Shown: positions 15,344 to 24,024, numbered from the stretch's first letter. The stretch is DNA of 25,354 nucleotides from JANYBV01 sp043763155 (GCA_043763155.1 JAYULW010000005.1:1-25354); one strand, 5' to 3'. Notes: generated from the letters alone by a model not told the origin. Translations and numbers: made by a program.

Positions 15344-16558
15344 CTACCCGTTCGCTTTCTTGTCGAAGATGCCCATCAGGCCTTTTTTCGCTGTGCCTGC
15401 GGTGGCGATGGTGCCACCGTCGAAGCGGATGGTGATGTCTTGCGCAATCTGGCGGAACTGCTGTTGCAAGATGCTGCCCTGCGCGGTTTCGATCAGGGTT
15501 TTGCCCAGGTTTTCGGCGTTTACGACGGCCTTGATGTCGTTGTTCAGATGGGCATCAATTTTCTGGTTACAGATACGCTCGAATTCTTCGGCGCTGATGG
15601 CTTCTTTGAATTTTGCGCCGGAGCGGTTGATGATGAGGGACACTTTGGAGCGGTCAATGCCTGCGGCCTGCCATGCGGTGAGCATGCGGGTTGAATGCGT
15701 GAGCGAGCGCAGCCAGAGCTGGCCCACCATCATGATCTGGTCGGAGTTTTTAAGCACGGCTGCGGTCCAGTCGGTCCAGACGTGGGGAAGTTCGACGACC
15801 ACGTATTTGTATTTGGCGCGCAGGATGTGCAGCATGTCTTCGATCACTTCGGGGCGGATGGAGGGCATGAGGCGCAATTCATTAGGCGAAGAGATGATGC
15901 TCAGGTTGTCCTGATATTTCACGAGCATCTTTTGTACGAGCAAATCATCGAGGCCGCGGTCGGGATGCTCGAATAATTCACGCGTGCCAAACGGCGCAGT
16001 GAGGTCGAGGGTTTTGGCGATGAGGCCGAACTGGTAATCCATGTCCACCAGCACGGTGGGTTGTTTGTGATCGGCGGCGAAGGAGTAGGCGAGGTTCATG
16101 GCAAGGGTGGAGGAGCCGTCGCCGGAGGCTGCCGACATGGAGGCGATAACCTTGCCGGTGGTGCCGGATTTATGGGATTTCTGCTGCAGGCCCACGAAGG
16201 TTGCGGCGAGGTCACTGGCCTTTACAGGGCGGGGGAAATATTCAAGGATGCCGCGGTTTTTGAGCTCGCGGTAGAAGTTGATGTCGTTGATGGAGCCGAT
16301 GACGACGACGTTTACGCCTGCTTCGCAATGTTCGGCGAGGCTGTCAATGTCGGGCAGGCTTTCGGCGCTCTTGGCACCGATGTCGAGGATGATGAAGTCG
16401 GGGGCCTTGGTGCGGGCGTTCAGGGCCTTGATGGCTTCAGGCATGGTGCCCACAACCATTTGCGCGTCGGCGTAGCCCATGGCGCGGGAAAGCTCGCCCA
16501 GCGTGTCGGCCTGGTCGGCGCTTAGCGCAATAATCAAAAGAGGGCTGTGTTTATACAT
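15344..16558 (-). CDS. cpaE: Tad pilus localisation ATPase-like protein CpaE/TadZ
   Basis: A 404-residue protein with a receiver-like N-terminal domain (about 1-120) and a ParA/MinD-like domain (about 133-390). In relatives CpaE/TadZ places the pilus machine at a cell pole. The ParA phosphate loop reads SAASGDGSSTLAMNLA (143-157): the glycines and Ser-Ser-Thr are kept, but the signature lysines of the KGGxGKST form are absent, so ATP hydrolysis may be lost or altered. Other ParA marks remain: VDMDYQFG (Asp172, Asp174) and ELPHVW. The ATG at 16558 is preferred to a TTG at 16573; neither has a clear ribosome site. It sits between cpaD and cpaF. Confidence 0.9.
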   Translation of the reverse strand: MYKHSPLLIIALSADQADTLGELSRAMGYADAQMVVGTMPEAIKALNARTKAPDFIILDIGAKSAESLPDIDSLAEHCEAGVNVVVIGSINDINFYRELKNRGILEYFPRPVKASDLAATFVGLQQKSHKSGTTGKVIASMSAASGDGSSTLAMNLAYSFAADHKQPTVLVDMDYQFGLIAKTLDLTAPFGTRELFEHPDRGLDDLLVQKMLVKYQDNLSIISSPNELRLMPSIRPEVIEDMLHILRAKYKYVVVELPHVWTDWTAAVLKNSDQIMMVGQLWLRSLTHSTRMLTAWQAAGIDRSKVSLIINRSGAKFKEAISAEEFERICNQKIDAHLNNDIKAVVNAENLGKTLIETAQGSILQQQFRQIAQDITIRFDGGTIATAGTAKKGLMGIFDKKANG

Positions 16559-16597
16559 AAAGGCACGGTCCAAAAACTATCTAGATGTTGCTTCGGG

Positions 16598-17218
16598 CTA
16601 TTGGGTTGCGCCTATCAAACTGCCTGATGAACCGCTACCGCCAGAACTGCTCTGGGAGGTGTCGGCTTGCGGGCTGATATAGTTCTGGTAGGTCTTCGCC
16701 GCCTTTTCGCCATCTTGGTAGTCTAGCAGGCCAGGGTTTACAAATTGTTGCTTATCCGTGACCATTTGCACCATGTTGCTGCGAATCGAGCAGCCGAGCG
16801 TGGGGGCGTTAAGATTTGCGCTGTTAATAGAATTATCCACATAGCGGTTGGGGCATTCGGCTGCGGCAATGCGCTGATAAATAAGATTTATACTGTCACC
16901 CGCCCCTTCGGTCGGACTGGAAAACTCCATGGGGATATTGGCGGTTTGCAGGGCGCTTTTGGCATTAGCGCACAGGGCATCGGTGGTGGGGCAGTTCAAT
17001 TGGGCACGTTTGGGCGGGTCGGTCTTAATGATTTCTTTAAGATGATCGAGGGAGTGTTTGTCTTTTAGTTCAAGGCTGGTGGCCTCGGTGGTGACGACCA
17101 GCTGGCGCTCTGGGTTGCCGATGCTTGCGAAACCGTCGGAGGGCACGTCCTGACAGGCGGTGAGCAGCAGATTAGAGAGGAGAAGGTTGGCCAGCAGCCA
17201 TTTACGTGTGCGCATCAT
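16598..17218 (-). CDS. cpaD: Tad pilus assembly lipoprotein CpaD
   Basis: A 206-residue predicted outer-membrane lipoprotein of the CpaD family, thought to help the CpaC secretin. The signal peptide is hydrophobic and ends in a lipobox LLTAC, giving lipidation at Cys22. The family core is at about 125-170: CPNRYVDNS, then TLGCSIRSNMVQMVTDKQQFVNPG, matching the usual CP-x(n)-GC-x-NM-x-NP-x layout. The C-terminus is a Ser/Gly-rich linker (SQSSSGGSGSSGS). Its ATG shares one base with the cpaC stop (TAATG). Overall similarity is modest, so the call rests on lipobox, core motif and position. Confidence 0.82.
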   Translation of the reverse strand: MMRTRKWLLANLLLSNLLLTACQDVPSDGFASIGNPERQLVVTTEATSLELKDKHSLDHLKEIIKTDPPKRAQLNCPTTDALCANAKSALQTANIPMEFSSPTEGAGDSINLIYQRIAAAECPNRYVDNSINSANLNAPTLGCSIRSNMVQMVTDKQQFVNPGLLDYQDGEKAAKTYQNYISPQADTSQSSSGGSGSSGSLIGATQ

Positions 17219-18792
17219 TAATCCACCATGAATCCGGTCGGGCCTTCGAGGCTTTGGTTATTGGAGGGTGCGGGCGCGGGGTTTGTAGCATTATTCGGAT
17301 TGGCCTGCTGTGTTTGGGTGCCGAGCGCGCCGTAGAAGAACATTTCCATTTGCGTGGCGGGGCGGAAATCGTCACTCGGCATTTTCACGTCGGAGCTGAC
17401 GATGGGGTCTACGATGTAGGGGGTGACGGCAATGACCAGTTCGGTTTCGTTGCGCTGGAATTCGGTGCTGCGGAAGAGCGCGCCGAGCACGGGCAGTTCT
17501 TTGGCGCCGGGGAGCTGGTCAATGCTTGCGCGGGTGGCGTCGTTCAAAAGCCCTGCGATCATGAAGCTTTCGCCGGGGGCGAGTTCAACAGTGGTTTTGG
17601 CGCGGCGGGTTTCGATGCCGGGAACCTGGAAGCCTGACACATTGATGCCGTTGGCGGGCGAAATTTCGGAGACTTCGGGCTGCACCTGCATGCGGATGCG
17701 GTTGGGGGTGAGCACGTTGGGGGTGAATTTCACGGCCACGCCGAAGGGCTTATATTCGATGCTGATATTGTTGCCGCCGCCGCCCGCGCTTTGCACCACG
17801 GGGATGGGGATTTCGCCGCCCGACAAGAACTCGGCTTCTTCGCCGGAGATGGCTACCAGATTCGGTTCGGCCAGTACCTTGAACAGGCCGTCTTCTTCGA
17901 GGGCTTTGATGAGGCCGGAATAGGTGTTGCCGTTTACGCCGTTGGGCTGCCATACGCCGCCAAGGATGCCGCGGGTGTTGGAGGGGGTTTGACCGCCGGG
18001 GAGCAAGAACACGCCGGGGGAAACAGCAGACGCCGAGCCGGGCGCTACGAGGGATGCGATACCCGCGCCCGTGCCCAGCACTGCGGAGCTGGTGCCCTGG
18101 GCGCGCTGGATGATGTTCAGGTCAATGCCGAGTTCCTTGAGCGCGGTGCGCTTGATTTCGCCCACGCGCACGCGCAGCATCACCTGCTGGCCGGAGGTGA
18201 CTTGCAGGAAGTTCAGCACATTGCTCTGGCCGCTTTGCTTGCTGGCGTCGGTTGCGGCGGGCGCAGGGGAGCCGGTAACGGCGGCGATGGGGCTTGCGCC
18301 GGAGGCGGCGGCGTCACCGCTTGCGGTTACATACTGCTTGGTGATCTGCAGGGCTTTATCCACGGCGGCGGCGGAGCTGACCTGCCCGGTGAGCGCTACG
18401 GAGGTATTGACCATTTCGACGCTGATATTTTCGTTGGGCAGGAAGTTTTTGAGGGCTTTGCGCAGCGCGGGCAGGTCGTAGCCGACCACGATGTCAATCT
18501 CGCGGGAGAGGTTGCCGTCTTTGCCCATGACGCGGATGTTGGTGTGGCCCTGCTTTTTGCCGATGATGGTGAGGTGGGTGGAATTATGCACATGCACGTC
18601 GGCGAGGTCGGGGTCGGAGACCAGCACTTCGCCCGCGGGGGCAGGCAGGGTGATGAGGGTGGAGCGGTTGGCAGGCACGAAGATGCTGCTGGTGCCGGGC
18701 GCAACGGTGGGGGCCGCAGCATAGGCGGGCTGAAGCGCTACGAAGAAGCTAAGCGCAAAGGCGGTGAGCTGGCTGGCGCGGTTCTGGCTCAT
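17218..18792 (-). CDS. cpaC: Tad pilus outer-membrane secretin CpaC/RcpA
   Basis: A 524-residue secretin that forms the outer-membrane channel for the Tad pilus. Residues 1-26 are a signal peptide ending AYAAA. A pilus-assembly N-terminal domain follows (about 35-105, SDPDLADVHVHNSTHLTIIGKKQGHTNI), then a BON-like segment (about 110-155) and an Ala/Pro/Ser-rich linker (155-190). The secretin core is at about 200-470 and carries the signature VPGIETRRAKTTVELAPG and LPVLGALFRSTEFQRNETELVIAVTPYIV. Its ATG overlaps the cpaB stop by 4 bases (ATGA). The tail is Asn/Pro/Gln-rich. The protein looks complete. Confidence 0.95.
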   Translation of the reverse strand: MSQNRASQLTAFALSFFVALQPAYAAAPTVAPGTSSIFVPANRSTLITLPAPAGEVLVSDPDLADVHVHNSTHLTIIGKKQGHTNIRVMGKDGNLSREIDIVVGYDLPALRKALKNFLPNENISVEMVNTSVALTGQVSSAAAVDKALQITKQYVTASGDAAASGASPIAAVTGSPAPAATDASKQSGQSNVLNFLQVTSGQQVMLRVRVGEIKRTALKELGIDLNIIQRAQGTSSAVLGTGAGIASLVAPGSASAVSPGVFLLPGGQTPSNTRGILGGVWQPNGVNGNTYSGLIKALEEDGLFKVLAEPNLVAISGEEAEFLSGGEIPIPVVQSAGGGGNNISIEYKPFGVAVKFTPNVLTPNRIRMQVQPEVSEISPANGINVSGFQVPGIETRRAKTTVELAPGESFMIAGLLNDATRASIDQLPGAKELPVLGALFRSTEFQRNETELVIAVTPYIVDPIVSSDVKMPSDDFRPATQMEMFFYGALGTQTQQANPNNATNPAPAPSNNQSLEGPTGFMVD

Positions 18793-19823
18793 CGCGCTAC
18801 CGGGGGTGTGAACATGCCGAAGCCGCCAGCGGCTGGCGGGGGCGCGGAATTCATGCCGCCGCGCACGACTTTCACTTCGTCGTTGGACTGGATTTGCTGC
18901 TGCACTTCAGGCGAGAGGTGCACCTGCGTGAGGCTGCCCAGATCGGTGGGCGGCGTGGGGGTGGTGTTGCTGCGGTCTTTGAGGGAGCGCAAGGAGATCG
19001 AGATGTTGCCCGCGCGTTCGGCGAGGCGGATTTTTTCGGCCTGGATGTCGGTGACCTGCAGGGTCATGCTGGAGGGCGTGGTGGACGAGCCTGCGCCGCC
19101 GAGGATGGCGGATGCGGCTCCGGGTACGAGGCCGTCGGCGCCTGCGCCGCCGGCGTTGTCGCTTTGGCGGATGTTGATGGCGAGCACAGGCACGTTGGGC
19201 ACAAGCACTTCGGCGTAGGCTGCGCCGTCGCCGCCGCCACCAGCGGGTGTGGGCATGGAGGGCATGCCGGGAATCTGGAACAGGCTTGCGCCGCCGCCGC
19301 CAGCGCTTGCGCTTTTGCCTTTGCCGGGGATGTCGTGGGTGAGGATGATGTCAATGCGGTCGCCGGGGAATACGTAGCCGGCAACGCCCGTGATTGCGTC
19401 GAGGGCGATGGTGATGGCGCGCATGCCTTCAGGCAGGCTTGCGGCTAAAAAGCCAGAGTCGCCGGGGGCGGCGAGTTTGCTGGCGATCAGGGGTTCGCGG
19501 GCTTGCAGCGTAGCGCGGGTGACTTTGCCGATTACGTTGGCGTCGGGGCCGTTGCCCACGATGAAGCCGTCGAGTACGAGATTTTCAGGCCATGGCTGGC
19601 GGTCAATCATGGCGGCGGTGATTTCCGTGCCTGCGGGGATGGGCTGGCGCGCGACGAGCACGTCTACGGTTAGCACGTTGGCGCTGTTGGCGCTTTGCTG
19701 CATGGTGTTGGTTCCGGTGACGGGGGCGTTGTCGGCGGCGTGCTGTGCGCCCGAAAGCTGAAGCGCGGCAACGCCTGCGAAAATCGCAACCACGGCGGCC
19801 ACTAACAGCAGTAAAAAACGCAT
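18789..19823 (-). CDS. cpaB: Tad pilus assembly protein CpaB/RcpC
   Basis: A 344-residue periplasmic protein anchored by an N-terminal hydrophobic segment (residues 2-24). It contains a SAF-type domain at about 52-118 (VLVARQPIPAGTEITAAMIDRQPW) and an RcpC/CpaB domain at about 130-290 (GMRAITIALDAITGVAGYVFPGDRIDIILT, then ISISLRSLKD). Two Gly/Ala-rich insertions (near 170-200 and 225-245) are low complexity and longer than usual. In relatives it works with the secretin. It is the first gene of the tad operon here; the 182-base upstream region contains a CtrA-like box. Confidence 0.93.
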   Translation of the reverse strand: MRFLLLLVAAVVAIFAGVAALQLSGAQHAADNAPVTGTNTMQQSANSANVLTVDVLVARQPIPAGTEITAAMIDRQPWPENLVLDGFIVGNGPDANVIGKVTRATLQAREPLIASKLAAPGDSGFLAASLPEGMRAITIALDAITGVAGYVFPGDRIDIILTHDIPGKGKSASAGGGGASLFQIPGMPSMPTPAGGGGDGAAYAEVLVPNVPVLAINIRQSDNAGGAGADGLVPGAASAILGGAGSSTTPSSMTLQVTDIQAEKIRLAERAGNISISLRSLKDRSNTTPTPPTDLGSLTQVHLSPEVQQQIQSNDEVKVVRGGMNSAPPPAAGGFGMFTPPVAR

Positions 19824-19888
19824 AGGCTTTCAGGTCTTTTCAGCGTGGGCTGATTTTTCAAGGGTTTTCAACGTCTAAACCATAGACA

Positions 19889-19910
19889 TTAACCATTAAG
19901 AAAGTGTTAA
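19889..19910 (-). promoter_or_regulatory. Putative CtrA binding site upstream of cpaB
   Basis: TTAA at 19896-19899 and TTAA at 19907-19910 are separated by exactly 7 bases, matching the alphaproteobacterial CtrA consensus TTAA-N7-TTAA. A third TTAA at 19889-19892 gives TTAACCAT on the plus strand, which matches the other form of the motif. The site is about 66-87 bases before the cpaB ATG, a sensible promoter distance. In Caulobacter CtrA controls Tad pilus genes. No ctrA gene is in the window, so the assignment is an inference from sequence. Confidence 0.5.
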
Positions 19911-19946
19911 GCGGATGCGGTTTTACGGGGCTTATGAGCGGCATAG

Positions 19947-19986
19947 AAAAAGCCCCGCGCCACAGGTGTGGCACAGGGCTTTTTTT
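19947..19986 (-). terminator. Intrinsic terminator after typA (bidirectional layout)
   Basis: A hairpin made of GCCAC/GTGGC (19959-19963 with 19968-19972) and outer GCCC/GGGC (19952-19955 with 19976-19979), with a 3-by-3 internal loop. It is flanked by A5 on the left and T7 on the right, so it can end transcription in either direction. It stands 20 bases after the typA stop and insulates typA from the cpaB promoter region. Confidence 0.85.
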
Positions 19987-20005
19987 CGTTTTTAGCGAAG
20001 AAGAA

Positions 20006-21829
20006 TCAGGCGCTTTTCTTGGAGGCGCGGCCAGACTTCTTGCGTTCGTTCGCGTCGAGGTTTGCTTTACGCAGGCGAAGCGATTTGGGGGTTACTTCCA
20101 CCAGCTCGTCGTCCTGGATATAGGAAATCATCTGTTCCAGCGTCAGTTTCATGGGCGGGACGAGCACGATCTTTTCGTCGGCGCCTTTGGAGCGGACGTT
20201 GGAGAGCTGCTTTTCCTTCAGCACGTTGATGTCGAGGTCGTTATCGCGGGTGTGTTCGCCGATGATCATGCCTTCATACACCTTGTCGACGGTGGTGATG
20301 AACATGATGCCACGGTCTTGCAGGTTGAAGATCGCGTATGCCACTGCGTCGCCCTTGTCGGTGGAGATGAGCGCGCCGTTGCGGCGGCCTGGGACGTCGC
20401 CCTTGTAGGGTGCGTAGGCGTGGAACAGGCGGTTCATCATGCCGGTGCCGCGGGTGTCGGTCAGGAACTCGCCCTGATAGCCGATGAGGGCGCGTGCGGG
20501 CACGTGGAAGATGATGCGGGTCTTGCCGCCGCCGGAGGGGCGCATGTCAATCATTTCGCCCTTACGCAGGGAGATTTTTTCGACCACGACGCCGGTGTGT
20601 TCTTCATCCACGTCAATGACGACTTCTTCGATAGGTTCCATCGTCTTGCCGTTTTCTTCACGGAACAGTACGCGGGGGCGCGATACGGAGAGTTCAAAGC
20701 CTTCGCGGCGCATGGTTTCGATGAGAACGCCGAGCTGGAGTTCGCCGCGGCCTGCCACTTCAAACGCGTCGGCGCCGGAGGTTTCAGATACGCGGATGGA
20801 GACGTTGCCTTCGGCTTCTTTCATCAGGCGGTCGCGGATCATGCGGCTGGTTACTTTGGTGCCTTCCTGACCGGCATAGGGCGAGTCATTCACGCCGATG
20901 GTAATGGCCATGGTTGGCGGATCAATCGGGGTGGAGGGCACGGCGGAAGTGAGGGTCATATCGCCGATGGTGTCGGCAACCGTGGTGTTGGAAAGGCCTG
21001 CGATGGCTACGATTTCGCCTGCGCCTGCTTCTTCCACGGGTACGCGCTTGATGCCGTCGAAGGTGAGGAGCTTGGTGAGGCGGCCCTGTTCCACGGTTTC
21101 GCCGTTCAGGTTCATGCCTTTGATGGGCATGCCGACCTTAGCGGTGCCGGAATAGATGAGGCCGGTGAGGATGCGGCCGAGGAAGGAATCGTTTTCGAGG
21201 ATGGAGACCAGCATGGAAAACGCGGCTTCGGGATCAACATCCGGTGCGGGCACGTGCTTTTCGATGAGTTCGAAAAGGGGGTCGAGGGTTTCACGCGGGC
21301 TGGTGAGGGATTCTGCGGCCCAACCGTCGCGGCCGGAGGCATACAGGGTTGGGAAGTCGAGCTGTTCTTCGCTGGCGTCGAGCGCTGCGAACAGGTCGAA
21401 TACTTCGTTGTGCACTTCGTCGGGGCGGGCGTCGCCACGGTCAACTTTGTTGATCAGCACGATGGGCTTCAGGCCGAGTTTCAGGGCCTTGGTGAGTACG
21501 AACTTGGTCTGGGGGAGCGGGCCTTCGGCGGAATCGCACAAAAGCACCACACCGTCAACCATGCTGAGAACGCGCTCTACTTCGCCGCCGAAGTCGGCGT
21601 GGCCGGGGGTGTCCATGATGTTGATGCGCAGGTTACCGCGGGTAACGCTCGTGCATTTGGCAAGAATGGTAATGCCGCGTTCCTTTTCCAAGTCGCCGGA
21701 GTCCATGACGCAGGTGTCTACGTTCTGGTTGGCGCGGAAGGTGCCGCTCTGCTTGAGCATCTGGTCAATGAGGGTGGTTTTGCCATGATCCACGTGGGCG
21801 ATGATGGCGATATTGCGGATGTTTTTCAT
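20006..21829 (-). CDS. typA: Translational GTPase TypA/BipA
   Basis: A 607-residue ribosome-binding GTPase that acts in ribosome assembly and stress adaptation. The G motifs are AHVDHGKTT (G1, residues 11-19), a switch I ending in ERGIT, DTPGHADFGGEVER (G3), and NKVDR (G4). The EF-G-like domains and the TypA-specific C-terminal domain follow (ALIGYQGEFLTDTRGTGMMNRLFHAY is diagnostic). The end is Lys/Arg-rich (ANLDANERKKSGRASKKSA). Start ATG at 21829 with GAGA nearby. It is probably a single-gene unit: a terminator follows, and the upstream 214 bases hold two inverted repeats. Confidence 0.97.
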   Translation of the reverse strand: MKNIRNIAIIAHVDHGKTTLIDQMLKQSGTFRANQNVDTCVMDSGDLEKERGITILAKCTSVTRGNLRINIMDTPGHADFGGEVERVLSMVDGVVLLCDSAEGPLPQTKFVLTKALKLGLKPIVLINKVDRGDARPDEVHNEVFDLFAALDASEEQLDFPTLYASGRDGWAAESLTSPRETLDPLFELIEKHVPAPDVDPEAAFSMLVSILENDSFLGRILTGLIYSGTAKVGMPIKGMNLNGETVEQGRLTKLLTFDGIKRVPVEEAGAGEIVAIAGLSNTTVADTIGDMTLTSAVPSTPIDPPTMAITIGVNDSPYAGQEGTKVTSRMIRDRLMKEAEGNVSIRVSETSGADAFEVAGRGELQLGVLIETMRREGFELSVSRPRVLFREENGKTMEPIEEVVIDVDEEHTGVVVEKISLRKGEMIDMRPSGGGKTRIIFHVPARALIGYQGEFLTDTRGTGMMNRLFHAYAPYKGDVPGRRNGALISTDKGDAVAYAIFNLQDRGIMFITTVDKVYEGMIIGEHTRDNDLDINVLKEKQLSNVRSKGADEKIVLVPPMKLTLEQMISYIQDDELVEVTPKSLRLRKANLDANERKKSGRASKKSA

Positions 21830-21909
21830 GTTTTCTCTATCTCAAACTCGTTATGCCAACACGGAGGTTTGCCGTGCTGTGCGGTTTCTTTTCAGTGTCT
21901 TATGTTGCG

Positions 21910-21925
21910 GTAAACTGGGGTTTAC
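21910..21925. repeat. Inverted repeat upstream of typA
   Basis: GTAAAC (21910-21915) and GTTTAC (21920-21925) form a perfect 6-bp inverted repeat with a 4-base spacer, 81-96 bases before the typA ATG. It could be an operator or an RNA hairpin in the typA leader; nothing decides between them. Confidence 0.4.
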
Positions 21926-21997
21926 GGCCTGTTTCAGGAATGGGCATGATGGCGTTTTTAAGGACACGCAATCTGCCGTAAACGCACATAATAATTT

Positions 21998-22020
21998 TTC
22001 AGGTGCGCTACTTACCTGAA
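21998..22020 (-). other. Inverted repeat after nadK, possible weak terminator
   Basis: TTCAGGT (21998-22004) and ACCTGAA (22014-22020) are a perfect 7-bp inverted repeat with a 9-base loop, 24 bases past the nadK stop. On the minus strand it is followed by AT-rich sequence but no clear T run, so it is a weak terminator candidate at best. Confidence 0.4.
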
Positions 22021-22043
22021 TTGTTGCGTTTGTGCAACTAATT

Positions 22044-22823
22044 TTAGTAGCTGAACTGCTCTTTGATGATGCGTTCTTCGAGATTATGCTCGGCGTCGAA
22101 CAGGAGGGACACCCCTAATTTGCGCTGTTCGCAGATCACCACTTCAGCAACGTCTTGAAATTCCGTGAAATCTGCCACGGCATTCACGGGGCGCTTCTTG
22201 TGCTCGATGATGGTGAGGTTAACGGAGGAGTCGTGGTGCAGGAGCGCGCCGCGCCAGCGGCGGGGGCGGAAGGGAACCAAGGGAGTGAGGGCGAGGACGT
22301 TTGCGCCCAAGGGGATGACGGGGCCGCCAGCGGAGAAGTTGTAGGCAGTGCTGCCCGCCGGGGTTGCGACCAGCAGGCCGTCGCAGACGAGTTCGGGGAT
22401 GCGGACCACATGGTCCACCGAGACGCGGATCTTGGCAGCCTGCCTGCCTTGGCGCAGCAGGGATACTTCGTTGAAGGCGAGGGCCTGGCTGATTTTGCCG
22501 TTGGTGCGCCTTGCGTACATGTGCAGGGGGTAGAGGGTGCTGCCGCGGGCGCGGTTGATGCGGTCGGCGAGGTTGTCGGTGCCGTGGGCGTTCATGAGGA
22601 AGCCCACCGAGCCGCAATTGATGCCGTAGAAGGGTAGTTTCATTTTCATGTAGTTGTGGAGGGTTTCCAGCATGAAACCGTCGCCGCCCAGCACCACGAT
22701 GACTTCAGCGCCCACGCGGCGCTTGGTCAGCTCGACGATGTCGTAGTGCTTTTTGATTTCCTTGAGGGCGGCTTGGGCCTTCGGCGAGCCGTCGGCGACA
22801 CAGGCAATTTTGCTGAAACTCAT
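22044..22823 (-). CDS. nadK: NAD kinase
   Basis: A 259-residue kinase that makes NADP from NAD and ATP in the cytoplasm. The GGDG motif is present (VVLGGDGFMLETLH), with GINCGSVGFLMN and the second diagnostic region VCDGLLVATPAGSTAYNFSAGGPVIP, followed by the alphaproteobacterial-type LTPLVPFRPRRWRGALLHH. The position after GFLMN reads AHG where many relatives have NEY or similar; this is variable between families. ATG at 22823 (MSFSKIACVADGS) is the usual alpha start; a GTG at 22862 would add 13 unmatched residues. It lies 70 bases after the first DUF2336 gene, on the same strand. Confidence 0.93.
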   Translation of the reverse strand: MSFSKIACVADGSPKAQAALKEIKKHYDIVELTKRRVGAEVIVVLGGDGFMLETLHNYMKMKLPFYGINCGSVGFLMNAHGTDNLADRINRARGSTLYPLHMYARRTNGKISQALAFNEVSLLRQGRQAAKIRVSVDHVVRIPELVCDGLLVATPAGSTAYNFSAGGPVIPLGANVLALTPLVPFRPRRWRGALLHHDSSVNLTIIEHKKRPVNAVADFTEFQDVAEVVICEQRKLGVSLLFDAEHNLEERIIKEQFSY

Positions 22824-22893
22824 AGATCCTACGGTGGTTTGTTTTTCTTTTAGAGATGACACGGGTAAGCCATGAGCGTCAACACTAATTATG

Positions 22894-24024
22894 TCAGCTG
22901 GTGCGCCTTACTAACGCTATGACATACGAAAGATTTTCCACGGGTTCTTCCTCGGCGAAATGCAGGAGGCGCTCGACCACGCGGTTAGCGTAATGGGTGG
23001 AGCCGGGCTTTTCGTTTTCGCTGTCGAGGTGGCGCACGGCGCGAAGCAGCATACGCACGGCGGGGAACATGGTTTCCGGCAGGCCGGATTTGTTGTAAAT
23101 GGCGCGGAAGCCAAGGTCGCCGCGGTCGCTGATGAGGGCGCGGGCGTTGCTGACGGCAATGTTTGAAAGCCGTGCGAGGGATGTTTCAAAGAAACTGAAA
23201 TTGCCCTGGCAGAGGCCGCTCAGGATAATGGAGGGGGTGAGGCGGTCGAAGGCGATGAGCTGGGTGACCAGCTTATCTATTTCGGCCTGATCGTGCGTCT
23301 GGCACACCAGCTTCAGGGTTTCGCCTTCGCGGGTTTGCTCCACCTGCTGCTCGATTTCCTTTTCGGGCAGGTTGTATTTGTCCTTGAGGGTGCGGGCGAG
23401 TGAGGCGGAGACGTGGTTGATAAGTTTTTCGGCAACCGTTGCGGGTAGCTGCGGGCGGGAAACGAGCGCGCTCATCAGGGGCTTGTTTTCGGGGAAGCGC
23501 TCGACGATTTTGCCCATGCCGTTATCGGAGATTTGCGCCCCGGCGTTGTCTACGAGGGAGGCTGCGACCTCTTCGGTGCCGCGGGCGATCAGGCTGTCGC
23601 TTAGGGCCAAGGGCACGTAATCGCGGCGGGAAATGGCAAGGTGGCGGTTCTGGTCGTGGGTGGCTTGCACCAGCTCAATCAGGTCGGATTCGGTGAGGGA
23701 TTCGGAATGCTCCAGCAGCGGGAGGGCGACTTCCTCGACGTCACGCGCCAAGGACATTGCGATGTCGCGGGGGAGTGTTTTACTGGATTTGACGTGGTTG
23801 GCGAGGGCTGCGCGCACTTTCGTTTCGGTTTCGCGCATCAGCAGGCGGAAGATTTGCTCGGCGGCGGCAGCGTCGCTCGGCTTCATGGGGAGGGCGTAGT
23901 TGCCCGCGATTTTCTGGGTGACGCTGATGAGCGTGTCGGCGGAGCGGTCTTCCAACAAGCGGAGTACATCTTCGGCAGACAGGGTGAAAACGGCGCTGGA
24001 GCTTCTATGCAGGTCAGTGGACAT
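22894..24024 (-). CDS. DUF2336 domain protein, downstream copy
   Basis: A 376-residue, mostly helical protein of the DUF2336 family, common in Alphaproteobacteria, with no established general function. The repeated helical pattern resembles HEAT-like solenoids: AAAAEQIFRLLMRETETKVRAAL, then LPRDIAMSLARDVEEVALPLLEHSESLTESDLIELVQ, which is the family hallmark, and a long second half. No signal peptide or membrane segment is seen, so it is cytoplasmic. It starts with ATG at 24024, overlapping the end of the preceding DUF2336 gene by 11 bases; an in-frame GTG at 24045 would extend it by 7 residues. The two copies share layout but differ widely. Confidence 0.85.
   Translation of the reverse strand: MSTDLHRSSSAVFTLSAEDVLRLLEDRSADTLISVTQKIAGNYALPMKPSDAAAAEQIFRLLMRETETKVRAALANHVKSSKTLPRDIAMSLARDVEEVALPLLEHSESLTESDLIELVQATHDQNRHLAISRRDYVPLALSDSLIARGTEEVAASLVDNAGAQISDNGMGKIVERFPENKPLMSALVSRPQLPATVAEKLINHVSASLARTLKDKYNLPEKEIEQQVEQTREGETLKLVCQTHDQAEIDKLVTQLIAFDRLTPSIILSGLCQGNFSFFETSLARLSNIAVSNARALISDRGDLGFRAIYNKSGLPETMFPAVRMLLRAVRHLDSENEKPGSTHYANRVVERLLHFAEEEPVENLSYVIALVRRTS

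Noticed and set aside
17791..19218. Plus-strand open frame of 475 codons opposite cpaC and cpaB
   Set aside because: Opposite two identified tad genes, no motif, no ribosome site, low complexity Gly/Ala/Asp.
19904..21913. Long plus-strand open frame of 669 codons opposite typA
   Set aside because: It is the complement of the conserved typA gene; the composition (GVFADDHAFIH-like) is the mirror of typA codon use and no domain is visible.
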